Shown here piece after piece: positions 17,740 through 26,171 of a stretch of DNA of 56,889 bases (the stretch's first letter is position 1; the number at the start of each line of letters is the position of its first letter). The notes beneath the pieces are model-generated. The model saw only the letters and a program-made list of their open reading frames with translations, was not told where the DNA came from and did no database searches. The position numbers and the translations under genes were made by a program. The DNA comes from Aliivibrio sp. S3MY1 (GTDB lineage Bacteria > Pseudomonadota > Gammaproteobacteria > Enterobacterales > Vibrionaceae): the NCBI RefSeq assembly GCF_028765575.1, contig NZ_JARACO010000021.1:1-56889 (forward strand), given 5' to 3'.

Positions 17740-18045
17740 TTACTCCTCGTTATTACATCTTTCATCAAAGCAACATTCGTCTTGTAGAAAGCCTATCACT
17801 GAGGACAGATTTTCATATTCAGCCACACAAAATAGAGTTCTGCCTTCTCGACGTTGTGAGATCAGCCCAGCAGACGCTAAGCCCGATACATGATGAGACA
17901 AGGTAGAACCCGGAATAGCCAATTTTTCTTGAAGTCCGCCAACGGCTATCCCTTGGTAGCCCGCTCTCACTACACTTTTATAAATAGCCAAACGTGTTGG
18001 ATGACCTAATTCTTTCAGTGCTTTAGCGACAATTTCGATGTCCAT
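17740..18045 (-). CDS. ArsR/SmtB-family transcriptional regulator
   Basis: 101 residues from the ATG at 18045. The open frame extends to 18111 but would cover an operator. A winged helix: KALKELGHPTRLAIYKSVV, then LQEKLAIPGSTLSHHVSGLASAGLISQRREGR, which is the ArsR recognition helix and wing. The C-terminus carries a cysteine group (QDECCFDERCNNEE) that could bind arsenite-like or soft metal ligands, in place of the classic CVC motif in helix 3, which is absent. It is divergent from the permease gene, and two matching palindromic sites lie between them. It likely represses both its own operon (with ogt) and the permease. Confidence 0.88.
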   Translation of the reverse strand: MDIEIVAKALKELGHPTRLAIYKSVVRAGYQGIAVGGLQEKLAIPGSTLSHHVSGLASAGLISQRREGRTLFCVAEYENLSSVIGFLQDECCFDERCNNEE

Positions 18046-18066
18046 AGTGTTGCCCTCTTTAACTTT

Positions 18067-18090
18067 ATATTTCGATAATACTAGAAATAA
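18067..18090. promoter_or_regulatory. Putative ArsR operator, arsR-proximal copy
   Basis: A 24-base element starting atatttcga and ending agaaataa. It shares ATATTTCGA...TA...C.AGAAATA with the copy at 18116-18139 and is partly palindromic. It lies about 20 bp upstream of the arsR start. Confidence 0.6.
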
Positions 18091-18115
18091 CTTGATCATG
18101 CTAATCCCCAAGCGT

Positions 18116-18139
18116 ATATTTCGACTATTCCAGAAATAT
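18116..18139. promoter_or_regulatory. Putative ArsR operator, permease-proximal copy
   Basis: The second 24-base copy has perfect outer arms (atatttc / gaaatat) around a C-rich centre. The two copies start 49 bases apart. It lies 14 bp upstream of the permease ATG. Confidence 0.6.
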
Positions 18140-18152
18140 AGAGATTTAGGTT

Positions 18153-19073
18153 ATGTTTACAATTACACAAGATATGGTGATGGACACCTTAAACATGTTC
18201 GCTTTTTTAGCGGCAGAATTAACCGTACTGTTCCTATTAATTAGCTACCTTGTTGGTGTATTACAGGAATACATTCCACCAGCGAAGATCCAAAGTATTC
18301 TGAGCGGGAAAAATGGCCGAGGTTATATTGTTGCCGGTTTACTTGGCGCAATAACCCCATTCTGCTCATGCTCAACTATCCCTTTTTTAAAAGGGCTGCT
18401 ACGAGCAAAAGCGGGGTTTGGCACCATGATGGTATTCTTGTTCGCAAGTCCACTATTAAACCCAATCATTATTGGTCTATTCGCTGTCACATTTGGTCTC
18501 AAAGTAACGGTATTCTACTTTGCGATTGCAATGGGTGTATCAATTATTGCAGGCTACACACTAGAAAAACTGGGCTTTGAAAAATACGTAAAAGAAAGCG
18601 CGTATATCGCACCTGAGCCAAAATGTTGTGGTTCAACCTGTGGCGTTGCGAAAAAAGCACCAGAAAGTAAATGGGTGAAAATTTGGAACAGTACTTGGAC
18701 TGATTTTAAGAAAGTATTGCCTTATTTAATTGGTGGTATTGCTCTTGGCTCAATGATTTATGGCTTTATGCCAACAGAATTCGTTGCTCGTATCGCAAGT
18801 GAGAATAACCCATTTGCTATCCCAGTTGCGGCCGTCATTGGTATTCCTCTTTATATTCGTGCTGAAGCGGTTATCCCACTAAGTGCAGCATTAGCCGCAA
18901 AAGGAATGAGCCTTGGTGCCGTTATGGCGTTAATCATTGGCAGCGCAGGGGCAAGTTTAACCGAAGTGATTTTGCTTAAATCTATCTTCAAAAATCAAAT
19001 GATTGCAGCGTTCTTAGTGGTCATTCTAGGCATGGCAGTAAGTGCTGGTTATTTATATCAATTTATCTTCTAA
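18153..19073 (+). CDS. ArsP/YraQ-type permease (UPF0718)
   Basis: 306 residues with about eight membrane helices. The motif GAITPFCSCSTIPFLKGLL, with its paired cysteines, is the hallmark of the UPF0718/YraQ family, which includes the organoarsenical permease ArsP. A cytoplasmic loop near residue 160 carries a further cysteine cluster (KCCGSTCG). It is transcribed away from arsR, with an operator in front, so it is likely derepressed by the ArsR ligand. The substrate could be a trivalent organoarsenical or another thiophilic compound. The sequence alone does not decide. The start at 18153 has the weak upstream sequence TTTAGG. Confidence 0.85.
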   Translation: MFTITQDMVMDTLNMFAFLAAELTVLFLLISYLVGVLQEYIPPAKIQSILSGKNGRGYIVAGLLGAITPFCSCSTIPFLKGLLRAKAGFGTMMVFLFASPLLNPIIIGLFAVTFGLKVTVFYFAIAMGVSIIAGYTLEKLGFEKYVKESAYIAPEPKCCGSTCGVAKKAPESKWVKIWNSTWTDFKKVLPYLIGGIALGSMIYGFMPTEFVARIASENNPFAIPVAAVIGIPLYIRAEAVIPLSAALAAKGMSLGAVMALIIGSAGASLTEVILLKSIFKNQMIAAFLVVILGMAVSAGYLYQFIF

Positions 19074-19109
19074 AGATTAAACACCTCAAAAATAATACGC
19101 AATACTAAC

Positions 19110-19140
19110 AAAGCCATATCACTCAATTTGATATGGCTTT
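19110..19140 (+). terminator. Terminator after the permease gene
   Basis: A twelve-pair perfect stem (aaagccatatca / tgatatggcttt) with a seven-base loop, followed by a T-rich tract. Confidence 0.85.
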
Positions 19141-19268
19141 TGTCTCCTAATCTCATCTATTTTAAATAAAACGTTGGTGACACTAACGGTTACTCTTTGT
19201 TAATTCCAATTTCATTTCTTTTTGCACTACACTTGGTCTTCTACTTACTTTAATCGAGAAGAGGTACC

Positions 19269-19820
19269 ATGAAGATCTTAACAATAGACAAAGACACGTA
19301 TCGTAAAAAAACTAACTTGGTCATGGTAGGTTTTGTTGGCTGCCTTGCCGTATTAGCCATTTTATTTGGTTCGATTCTTATTGCGTTATTTGGCTCAGAA
19401 GGCATTACTGAATCAGGCTCTACTGGTAATTTTCATCTCAATGTTCTGGGTGTTATCTTAGCAGTCATAGCAAGCTCTTTTATCATGAATAAAGTCAAAA
19501 GCCACCCCTATTTTGATGAGATAATGTACGTATGGAAATTAAAACAAGCCCATCATCGTATTTATCGTATTTATCGTATTTATCGTATTTATCGTAAGCT
19601 AGCAAAAATTAAAGAAAAAGCAACAAGAAATGAGCATAATTCTTTGTTAATTCTCGCTTTTTACTACACTACCCAACAGCAAGTCTTCACCTTAGATAAC
19701 AACACCCTTACCATTACTGCGGTTCAAAAAAGCTTAAATGAAGTATATGAGCAAGCAGCAGAGATGAACCTTACGCTTGAGCTTGATGATTTTACTGTCG
19801 ACTTGCTAGATAGATATTAG
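19269..19820 (+). CDS. DUF3087 family membrane protein with IYR repeat
   Basis: 183 residues. The N-terminus (MKILTIDKDTYRKKTN), two membrane helices (about 18-43 and 57-75) and the C-terminal part (SLLILAFYYTTQQQVFTLDNNTLT) follow the DUF3087 pattern of Vibrionaceae and Shewanella. Between helix two and the C-terminal part lies a run of Ile-Tyr-Arg triplets encoded by a perfect 9-bp tandem repeat at 19555-19596. GAGAAGAGGTACC before the ATG is a good ribosome site. The function of the family is unknown. The C-terminal domain is presumably cytoplasmic. Confidence 0.8.
   Translation: MKILTIDKDTYRKKTNLVMVGFVGCLAVLAILFGSILIALFGSEGITESGSTGNFHLNVLGVILAVIASSFIMNKVKSHPYFDEIMYVWKLKQAHHRIYRIYRIYRIYRKLAKIKEKATRNEHNSLLILAFYYTTQQQVFTLDNNTLTITAVQKSLNEVYEQAAEMNLTLELDDFTVDLLDRY
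19555..19596 (+). repeat. 9-bp in-frame tandem repeat
   Basis: Four perfect copies of tttatcgta (19561-19596) preceded by a partial copy (atcgta). They encode IYR repeated in the DUF3087 protein. Copy changes would lengthen or shorten the linker by three residues without a frameshift. Confidence 0.9.
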
Positions 19821-19878
19821 TAATAGATACAACTGTTCATGAATTAATTTCATAACAATATTATAAACAATCTCAATA

Positions 19879-19892
19879 TTGACCTATGTCAA
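19879..19892 (+). promoter_or_regulatory. FNR/CRP-like palindrome upstream of the dehydrogenase gene
   Basis: TTGACCTATGTCAA is a perfect inverted repeat with the FNR spacing (five plus four plus five), differing from the consensus at the two inner bases. It lies 57 bp upstream of the ATG at 19949, a suitable activator distance. Confidence 0.45.
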
Positions 19893-19948
19893 ATGGTTAC
19901 AAGCTGTGTTTTAATCACTAATAACGACAGCACATAATAAGGAATGAC

Positions 19949-20827
19949 ATGGAAATCACTAACGTTAGCTTCATTGGTTTAGGCGTTATGGGCTACCCAA
20001 TGGCTCGTCACCTGCAAACTGCAGGCTTTTCAACCACGGTATATAACCGCACTGAAGAAAAAGCAAAGCAATGGGCTGCGAAATACCAAGGTCTATCAGC
20101 ATCAACTCCTCGTGAAGCCTCTGAAGGCTCAGACATCGTTTTTGTTTGTGTCGGTAATGATGACGATGTTCGCAGTGTTATTTATGGTGACGATGGCGTA
20201 CTTTCAGGCCTAAAACCTGGCGCTATTTTAGTTGATAACACCACCACATCAGCCACTCTAGCGGTTGAACTGGCGAAAGCGTGTGAAGCACAAGGTAACC
20301 AATTTATTGATGCGCCTGTCTCTGGTGGTCAAGCCGGTGCTGAAAACGGGGTATTAACCGTGATGTGTGGCGGTAATGAAGCTGCATTCAATATCGCAAA
20401 ACCGGTTATCCAAAGCTTTGCCAAAGCGATTACTCTTCTGGGTGAAAATGGCCAAGGCCAACGCTGTAAAATGGCAAACCAAATCTGTATCGCTGGCGTA
20501 TTAAAAGGCCTAAGCGAAGCGCTTATTCTTGCTGAAAAAGCCAATCTAGATATTGATCTTGTAGTTGATACGCTAAAACACGGTGCGGCGGGTTCATGGC
20601 AAATGGAAAATCGCGCAAGCACCATGGCACAAGATAAATTCGATTTTGGCTTTGCCATTGATTGGATGAGAAAAGATTTAGGCATTTGTTTAGATGAAGC
20701 AAAAGCTCATGGGATTAAACTGCCACTGACTGAAGATGTTGATCAAGAATACAAAAACCTTCAAGAACAAGGGTTAGGTCGAATGGATACTTCTGTGCTT
20801 ATCAAAGCGGTTAAAGCAAAAAGCTAA
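19949..20827 (+). CDS. 3-hydroxyisobutyrate dehydrogenase family oxidoreductase
   Basis: 292 residues. An N-terminal Rossmann fold with the NAD(P) motif GLGVMGYPMARHL (about 11-23), the substrate-binding DAPVSGGQAGAENG motif near residue 120, and the catalytic lysine in CKMANQICIAG near 172. The all-helical C-terminal domain ends at EYKNLQEQGLGRMDTSVLIKAV. It is a beta-hydroxyacid dehydrogenase of the GarR/GlxR/MmsB class and could act on tartronate semialdehyde or 3-hydroxyisobutyrate. The substrate is unresolved, and no pathway genes lie next to it. The FNR-like palindrome upstream suggests oxygen-dependent expression. Confidence 0.88.
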   Translation: MEITNVSFIGLGVMGYPMARHLQTAGFSTTVYNRTEEKAKQWAAKYQGLSASTPREASEGSDIVFVCVGNDDDVRSVIYGDDGVLSGLKPGAILVDNTTTSATLAVELAKACEAQGNQFIDAPVSGGQAGAENGVLTVMCGGNEAAFNIAKPVIQSFAKAITLLGENGQGQRCKMANQICIAGVLKGLSEALILAEKANLDIDLVVDTLKHGAAGSWQMENRASTMAQDKFDFGFAIDWMRKDLGICLDEAKAHGIKLPLTEDVDQEYKNLQEQGLGRMDTSVLIKAVKAKS

Positions 20828-20852
20828 TACCAATTTAATGTAACTAAGATAC

Positions 20853-20884
20853 AAAAAAAGGAGATCATACGATCTCCTTTTTTA
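20853..20884. terminator. Bidirectional terminator
   Basis: The nearly perfect palindrome of aaaaaaaggagatc with gatctcctttttt serves both the dehydrogenase gene (+) and the chemoreceptor gene (-). Confidence 0.9.
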
Positions 20885-20922
20885 TTTTAGTTTTTGATGT
20901 CAACGATAAACGCTAAATCTAC

Positions 20923-22548
20923 TTACACTTTAAAGCGAGATAGAGACATTTGCAGCGTTGTTGCTAGCTGCGCTAACTCAACACTTGATTGTGCAGTTTG
21001 CTCTGCACCTAACGCCACTTCACTTGCTGATAAGCTCATGCTTTGAATGTTGCGACCAAGCTCTTCTGTTACTGAATCTTGCTGACTACACGCACTTGCG
21101 ATTTGAATACTTGTGTCCGTCACCTTCATCATGGTTTCTTCAATCATTTGGATTGATTGATCCGTTTGAACGCTTTGCTCTACACAAACACGGATCTTAG
21201 AACAACTTTGATCCGTTGCATTTTTAGCATGTGCCGCACTTGCTTGCAGTTTCTCAATAATGTCAACAATCTCAGTGGTAGATGATTGAGTACGACCCGC
21301 AAGAGAGCGAACTTCATCGGCAACCACAGCAAAACCACGACCTTGCTCACCAGCACGCGCCGCTTCAATTGCCGCGTTTAATGCAAGTAAGTTGGTTTGA
21401 TCAGCAATACCACGGATAACTTCAACCACAACGCTGATATTGTTTGACTCACGCTCTAACTCTTCAACCAACTCACCAGCTTGTTCAATATCACGAGACA
21501 CAACTTGGATTTGCTCAATGTTCGACTGAACATCTTGGTTGCCTTGTTTTGCTTCTTCAGACGCTTCTAAAGCCGACGTAGACGCAGTTTCAGTATTATT
21601 TGCTACTTCTGCTACGGTTGCTTTCATTTCTTCCATTGCAGCGGCTACCGTTGTAATGTCAGATTGTTGTTGCTGCATACCACGAGCAGATTGCTCTGAA
21701 ATCGCACTCATCTCTTCTACAGCAGCAGATAACTGAGTTACCGCTGATATCGTATCTTCGATTAATGTACGTAACTGATCTTGCATTTCGATATTAGTAT
21801 CGGCTAATTCACCTAGCTCATCATTACCAATTTCGTTACGTGCAAGATTGAACGTTAAATCACCCGCAGCAATCGCTTTAGATTGTTCTACAACTAAATT
21901 TAATGGGCGACAAATTTGGCGAGCTAAGAAGAACGTAATGAAGACCATAAAACCAATAAGCGCAGTAAACGACACTTGAGTCGCTGTTGTTACATTATCA
22001 ACACTCCCCATAATTCTAGTGCGGTTACTAGCAATAAAACCTAAGTTTACCTTAACCAAGGCATCCATTGCTTCGCCTACTTCATTAAATTGACGAGCAG
22101 AGGCTATCAATTCCACTTGAGCAGCGTCTTTTTGATTTGATGTTACTTGAGCTTTAAAATTATTTAACACACGCAGATATTCTTCCCATGCATTGTTAAG
22201 ACGATCAAACACACTGCGTTCATTTCCACTTACTACTGTCGCACCATAATTAGCAAGCCCTGTATTAATACGATTGCCTTGTGATTCTATGGTAGCAAAC
22301 AAGTCACCTAGTTTATCATTAGAATAGACTAGCGTAGCAAATTGATTACGACGATATACATTCATTTCAAAATATAAATCCTCAACAGAAATCACACTTG
22401 GTATCGTAGAATCAGTAAAGTTAATTACTTCTGATTCTACTTTATTTAATTCTTGTAATAAGAAAATAGCGAACGCTATCATCACCAAGCCAATCACCGA
22501 GAATACAACGGCAATTTTATTTCTAACGGCTAAATTTTTATAACTCAT
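20923..22548 (-). CDS. Methyl-accepting chemotaxis protein
   Basis: 541 residues: TM1 about 10-30 and TM2 about 190-210 flank a helical periplasmic sensor ([26 protein letters not shown], here only 160 residues, four-helix-bundle type). A HAMP domain follows ([18 protein letters not shown]), then a long methylation helix and the highly conserved tip ([20 protein letters not shown], then [13 protein letters not shown]). No CheR-tethering pentapeptide is present at the C-terminus (SLSRFKV). AAGGTG precedes the ATG. The ligand is unknown. The gene is monocistronic between two terminators. Confidence 0.93.
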   Translation of the reverse strand: MSYKNLAVRNKIAVVFSVIGLVMIAFAIFLLQELNKVESEVINFTDSTIPSVISVEDLYFEMNVYRRNQFATLVYSNDKLGDLFATIESQGNRINTGLANYGATVVSGNERSVFDRLNNAWEEYLRVLNNFKAQVTSNQKDAAQVELIASARQFNEVGEAMDALVKVNLGFIASNRTRIMGSVDNVTTATQVSFTALIGFMVFITFFLARQICRPLNLVVEQSKAIAAGDLTFNLARNEIGNDELGELADTNIEMQDQLRTLIEDTISAVTQLSAAVEEMSAISEQSARGMQQQQSDITTVAAAMEEMKATVAEVANNTETASTSALEASEEAKQGNQDVQSNIEQIQVVSRDIEQAGELVEELERESNNISVVVEVIRGIADQTNLLALNAAIEAARAGEQGRGFAVVADEVRSLAGRTQSSTTEIVDIIEKLQASAAHAKNATDQSCSKIRVCVEQSVQTDQSIQMIEETMMKVTDTSIQIASACSQQDSVTEELGRNIQSMSLSASEVALGAEQTAQSSVELAQLATTLQMSLSRFKV

Positions 22549-22717
22549 GTTTACACCTTAACTGATTATTAATAACTCGCTCCATGAGTATTTACGATAA
22601 TAGAAATTATTTTTAATGCTTTTAGTCTATATCGACCAAAACTCAAAAAACATTAAATAAAAAGCCACAAAAATCACACTAATTTATAACGTGCTATATG
22701 TTAATAAAGAAACAAAA

Positions 22718-22738
22718 AGCCCACAACAAAGGTGAGCT
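22718..22738 (-). terminator. Terminator after qmcA-nfeD
   Basis: On the minus strand AGCTCAC pairs with GTGGGCT (one G-U pair) around a seven-base loop, followed by TTTTTG. Confidence 0.75.
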
Positions 22739-22830
22739 ATTAACATTTAAATTTCAGATGTGAAAAAATGAGCAGTTTACTAACGCATTACGCTAATTAA
22801 TTGCTCATGTTAATTTGATCTAATGTAAAA

Positions 22831-23283
22831 TCAGCTCTCCACTGGCTCAATCGTCAAAATAATACCGTCAACAGAGACGACACAAACCAACGTACCCTTT
22901 GAAATATCTTGAAAACTTTTTGCAGACCACGTGGTATCACCTAAAACAATTCGACAAGAACCTGCAATAACATCCTCTTCCAAACGAGAAGTTTGTCCTA
23001 TTAACTGCTTATCTTTTTGGTTCAATGCCCGCTTAGCATCCGATGTTTCATCTTTTTTATGCTGATATCTCCACCACAACCACGTTGTAAAAAGAGAAAA
23101 TACAGCAAAGCTAACCCACTGCAATTGCCAACTAAGTGGAATAACGGCATACAATACACCGACGGTTACAGCGGATAGTCCTATCCACAAAAAGTAACCC
23201 GCCGTTCCTAATAATTCACCAGCAAGTAGCAGTAAACCAAGAGTTAGCCAATGCCAGTGATTCATTTGCTCAAAAAATTCCAT
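22831..23283 (-). CDS. NfeD-family membrane protein
   Basis: 150 residues. Three membrane helices in the first 80 residues (HWLTLGLLLLAGELLGTAGYFLW and following) and a C-terminal OB-fold-like domain (LIGQTSRLEEDVIAGSCRIVLGDTTWSAKS) match the short NfeD/YbbK-partner type. The gene is encoded 9 bp after qmcA. NfeD proteins pair with SPFH proteins and may help stabilise membrane microdomains. AGGAG seven bases before the ATG is a strong ribosome site. Confidence 0.88.
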   Translation of the reverse strand: MEFFEQMNHWHWLTLGLLLLAGELLGTAGYFLWIGLSAVTVGVLYAVIPLSWQLQWVSFAVFSLFTTWLWWRYQHKKDETSDAKRALNQKDKQLIGQTSRLEEDVIAGSCRIVLGDTTWSAKSFQDISKGTLVCVVSVDGIILTIEPVES

Positions 23284-23292
23284 TATAAACTC

Positions 23293-24216
23293 CTATTTAG
23301 AACCCTCTTTATCTACTTTAAACATCTCGGCGATGCCTGCAACCGATCCCATCAAGCCTGTCGCTTCTAGAGGCAACATAATAATCTTACTGTTTTCTGC
23401 CTGCCCTATTGATTTTAGTGCCTCGGTATACCCTTGCGCAATAAAGTAATTCACGGCTTGCATATCACCTTGAGAAATCGCTTCTGATACCATTCTTGTT
23501 GCATTTGCTTCGGCTTCGGCGGCACGTTCACGAGCTTCGGCTTGAAGAATTGCCGCTTGTTTGTCACCCTCCGCTTTTAGGATCTCACCTTGTTTATGAC
23601 CTTCTGCTTTTAGTATTTCAGCCTGACGTTTACCTTCAGCTTCTAGTACATCGGCACGTTTATGACGCTCCGCCTTCATTTGTGCATTCATCGCTGCCGT
23701 TAGATCTGCTGGTGGTTGCACATCTTTAATCTCTATACGTGTAATTTTTACGCCCCACGGATTAGTTGCCGCATCAACAATAGCTAAAAGCTTGACGTTG
23801 ATCATGTCACGTTGACTCAGCATTTCATCAAGCTCCATAGAACCTAACACCGTACGCATGTTCGTAAGGGTTAAATTACGGATGGCATGCTGAAGATCGC
23901 TCACTTCATAAGCAGCCTTTGCCGCATCCACCACTTGCACAAAACACACAGCATCAATGGTTACATTCGCGTTATCTTTTGAAATCACTTCTTGCGCAGG
24001 AATATCTAATACCTGCTCCATCATATTTATTTTGTGACCAATCGTATCGATAAATGGAATGATCAAATTCAAACCCGGTTGTAACGTCTGGGTATATCGA
24101 CCAAATCGTTCTACTGTCCAGTTGTGGCCTTGGGGAACCGTCTTAACACCTAGTGCTATTAATGCCAGCACTAAGAAAACCAGAACCCCAATCGTTATTA
24201 ATGTATCGTATGCCAT
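23293..24216 (-). CDS. qmcA: SPFH/Band-7 membrane protein QmcA
   Basis: 307 residues. An N-terminal membrane helix (about 5-25) and a Band-7/SPFH domain with the text of E. coli QmcA ([55 protein letters not shown]). It is followed by an AEG-repeat coiled coil ([28 protein letters not shown]) and the C-terminal [19 protein letters not shown] segment. It oligomerises in the inner membrane and is thought to support quality control with FtsH and related proteases. It is cotranscribed with the nfeD-like gene. Confidence 0.93.
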   Translation of the reverse strand: MAYDTLITIGVLVFLVLALIALGVKTVPQGHNWTVERFGRYTQTLQPGLNLIIPFIDTIGHKINMMEQVLDIPAQEVISKDNANVTIDAVCFVQVVDAAKAAYEVSDLQHAIRNLTLTNMRTVLGSMELDEMLSQRDMINVKLLAIVDAATNPWGVKITRIEIKDVQPPADLTAAMNAQMKAERHKRADVLEAEGKRQAEILKAEGHKQGEILKAEGDKQAAILQAEARERAAEAEANATRMVSEAISQGDMQAVNYFIAQGYTEALKSIGQAENSKIIMLPLEATGLMGSVAGIAEMFKVDKEGSK

Positions 24217-24650
24217 TATTTGTCATCCTTCTCTAATTGATAATTATCTAAATATATCCAACATTTACTAACCATCTGTTGATTATATATTCATAATACT
24301 CAATTTTTTTACAAATACACGGACACAACAAACAGTTATTCACAAAAGTCACCCTAAAAATACAATTTAATTACTTTTGATTGTTAATAGTAAATAATTG
24401 TCTTTCCAACCAATAAGCTCGTTTTAAATAGCAACGAAAATAATTTAAAATTAACGTTCAAAATTCCCCCCCCATAGATCCGAACAATCTCAGATAATAG
24501 TTTTATCAATTTAAACCTCAACAGAGCCTTCACTTGCTGATTTTTTAGGCTGAAAAGTGTGATCCTCCTTGCTTTTTAGGCCTCTTCTCTTTACTCTGCT
24601 TTCCATTAGGCAAATCTTACTTTGCTTCTACTTGTTTATAGGAAATCACC
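24217..24650. other. 434-bp intergenic region upstream of dbpA
   Basis: No gene is visible. It contains an eight-C homopolymer at about 24466-24473 and two similar segments near the dbpA start (cttgctgattttttaggc at 24532 and cttgctttttaggc at 24568), which could form part of a structured leader. I see no known riboswitch. The divergent promoters of qmcA and dbpA must lie here. Confidence 0.5.
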
Positions 24651-26039
24651 TTGAGCCAAACATCTTTCTCATCATTAGATCTACACCCATCTCTTCTTCA
24701 AAACCTAGAAACTTTAGGCTACAACGAGATGACTCCAATTCAAGCTCAAAGCTTACCATTCATGCTGAAAGGGAAAGATGTCATTGCCCAAGGAAAAACG
24801 GGCTCAGGTAAAACAGCAGCGTTTGGTTTAGGCTTATTAGCTAACCTAGATGTAAAACGTTTTCGCGTTCAGTCACTAGTATTGTGTCCAACACGTGAAC
24901 TTGCAGACCAAGTTGCGGTAGAAATCCGTAAGCTTGCTCGCTCTATCCACAACATCAAAGTTCTGACGTTATGCGGTGGTGTTCCATTTGGTCCACAAAT
25001 CGGCTCACTTGAGCACGGTGCACACATCATCGTAGGTACTCCTGGTCGTGTTGAAGAGCATCTGCGTAAAGGCTACCTAAACCTAGATAACCTAAATACG
25101 TTTGTTCTTGATGAAGCTGACCGTATGCTAGAAATGGGCTTCCAAGACGCGATTGATATGGTATTGGATCACGCACCAGCTAAGCGTCAAAACTTACTGT
25201 TTAGTGCTACGTTCCCACCACAAATCAAATCAATTGCTGATCGCATCATGAATGATCCGATCATGGCAAAAGCGGAAGATAAAGTAGAAAATACCTCTAT
25301 TGAACAGCATTTCTACAAAGTAGATGATTTTGAAGATCGCCTACGCGCACTTCAAATCCTGCTTCTTAAACACCGTCCAGAATCAACGGTTATCTTCTGT
25401 AATACAAAACGTGTTACTCAAGAAGTGGCTGATGAACTTCGTCACTTTGATTTCAGCGTAACGGCACTTCACGGTGATTTAGAACAACGTGACCGTGATA
25501 AAGCGTTAGTTCGTTTTGCAAACAAGAGTACGTCTATCCTAGTTGCAACAGATGTTGCTGCTCGTGGCCTTGATATCGAATCTCTAGATGCCGTCATCAA
25601 CTTTGAATTATCTCGTGATCCTGAAGTTCATGTTCACCGTATCGGTCGTACTGGCCGTGCTGGTAAAAAAGGCATCGCATTAAGCTTATTCAATAACAAA
25701 GAAACAAACAGCTTTGCTCAAATTGAAGATTACATGAGCATGACTATTAATGACGAGCCACTACCAAGTGAAGATTACCTAAATGAGCGTCCTCACTACC
25801 CTGAGATGGTAACGCTTTGGATCGATGGCGGTAAGAAAAACAAACTACGCCCTGGCGATATCCTTGGTGCATTAACAGGTAAAGATGGCGTTGACGGTAA
25901 AAAAGTAGGTAAAATCAACGTGTTTGATTTCCACGCTTACGTTGCCGTTCACAGCTCAATTGCTAAAGCAGCACTAGATAAGATCGCAACAGGCAAAATG
26001 AAAGGCCGTACATTCCGTGTAAGCCGTATGCGCGGTTAA
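24651..26039 (+). CDS. dbpA: ATP-dependent RNA helicase DbpA
   Basis: 462 residues starting with TTG at 24651, preceded by TAGGAAATCACC. No ATG start is possible without losing the conserved SFSSLDLHPSLLQNL and Q-motif (TPIQAQSLPF). It has the DEAD-box helicase core: GKTGSGKT Walker [22 protein letters not shown], the ARGLD motif and [10 protein letters not shown]. From about residue 385 it has the DbpA RNA-binding domain (TLWIDGGKKNKLRPGDILGAL, KVGKINVFDFHAYVAV), which recognises hairpin 92 of 23S rRNA. It acts in large-subunit ribosome assembly. The TTG start suggests low translation efficiency. Confidence 0.95.
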   Translation: MSQTSFSSLDLHPSLLQNLETLGYNEMTPIQAQSLPFMLKGKDVIAQGKTGSGKTAAFGLGLLANLDVKRFRVQSLVLCPTRELADQVAVEIRKLARSIHNIKVLTLCGGVPFGPQIGSLEHGAHIIVGTPGRVEEHLRKGYLNLDNLNTFVLDEADRMLEMGFQDAIDMVLDHAPAKRQNLLFSATFPPQIKSIADRIMNDPIMAKAEDKVENTSIEQHFYKVDDFEDRLRALQILLLKHRPESTVIFCNTKRVTQEVADELRHFDFSVTALHGDLEQRDRDKALVRFANKSTSILVATDVAARGLDIESLDAVINFELSRDPEVHVHRIGRTGRAGKKGIALSLFNNKETNSFAQIEDYMSMTINDEPLPSEDYLNERPHYPEMVTLWIDGGKKNKLRPGDILGALTGKDGVDGKKVGKINVFDFHAYVAVHSSIAKAALDKIATGKMKGRTFRVSRMRG

Positions 26040-26101
26040 TAGCGAATACAAAACAGGTAACGTCAACTAATTCGATACATCGCTTAGTTGGCGTCACATA
26101 C

Positions 26102-26140
26102 AAAAAAGGCCGAGTAGATGATTTCTACTCGGCCTTTTTT
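26102..26140. terminator. Bidirectional terminator between dbpA and emrD
   Basis: The long palindrome (aaaaaaggccgagtag / ctactcggcctttttt) sits between two convergent genes. Confidence 0.93.
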
Positions 26141-26171
26141 AATTGCAATCAATTATTTACTACGATTGGTA

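Noticed and set aside
24466-24473. C8 tract as a phase-variation switch of dbpA
   Set aside because: It lies almost 180 bp before the start codon and outside any reading frame, so slippage would not switch translation.
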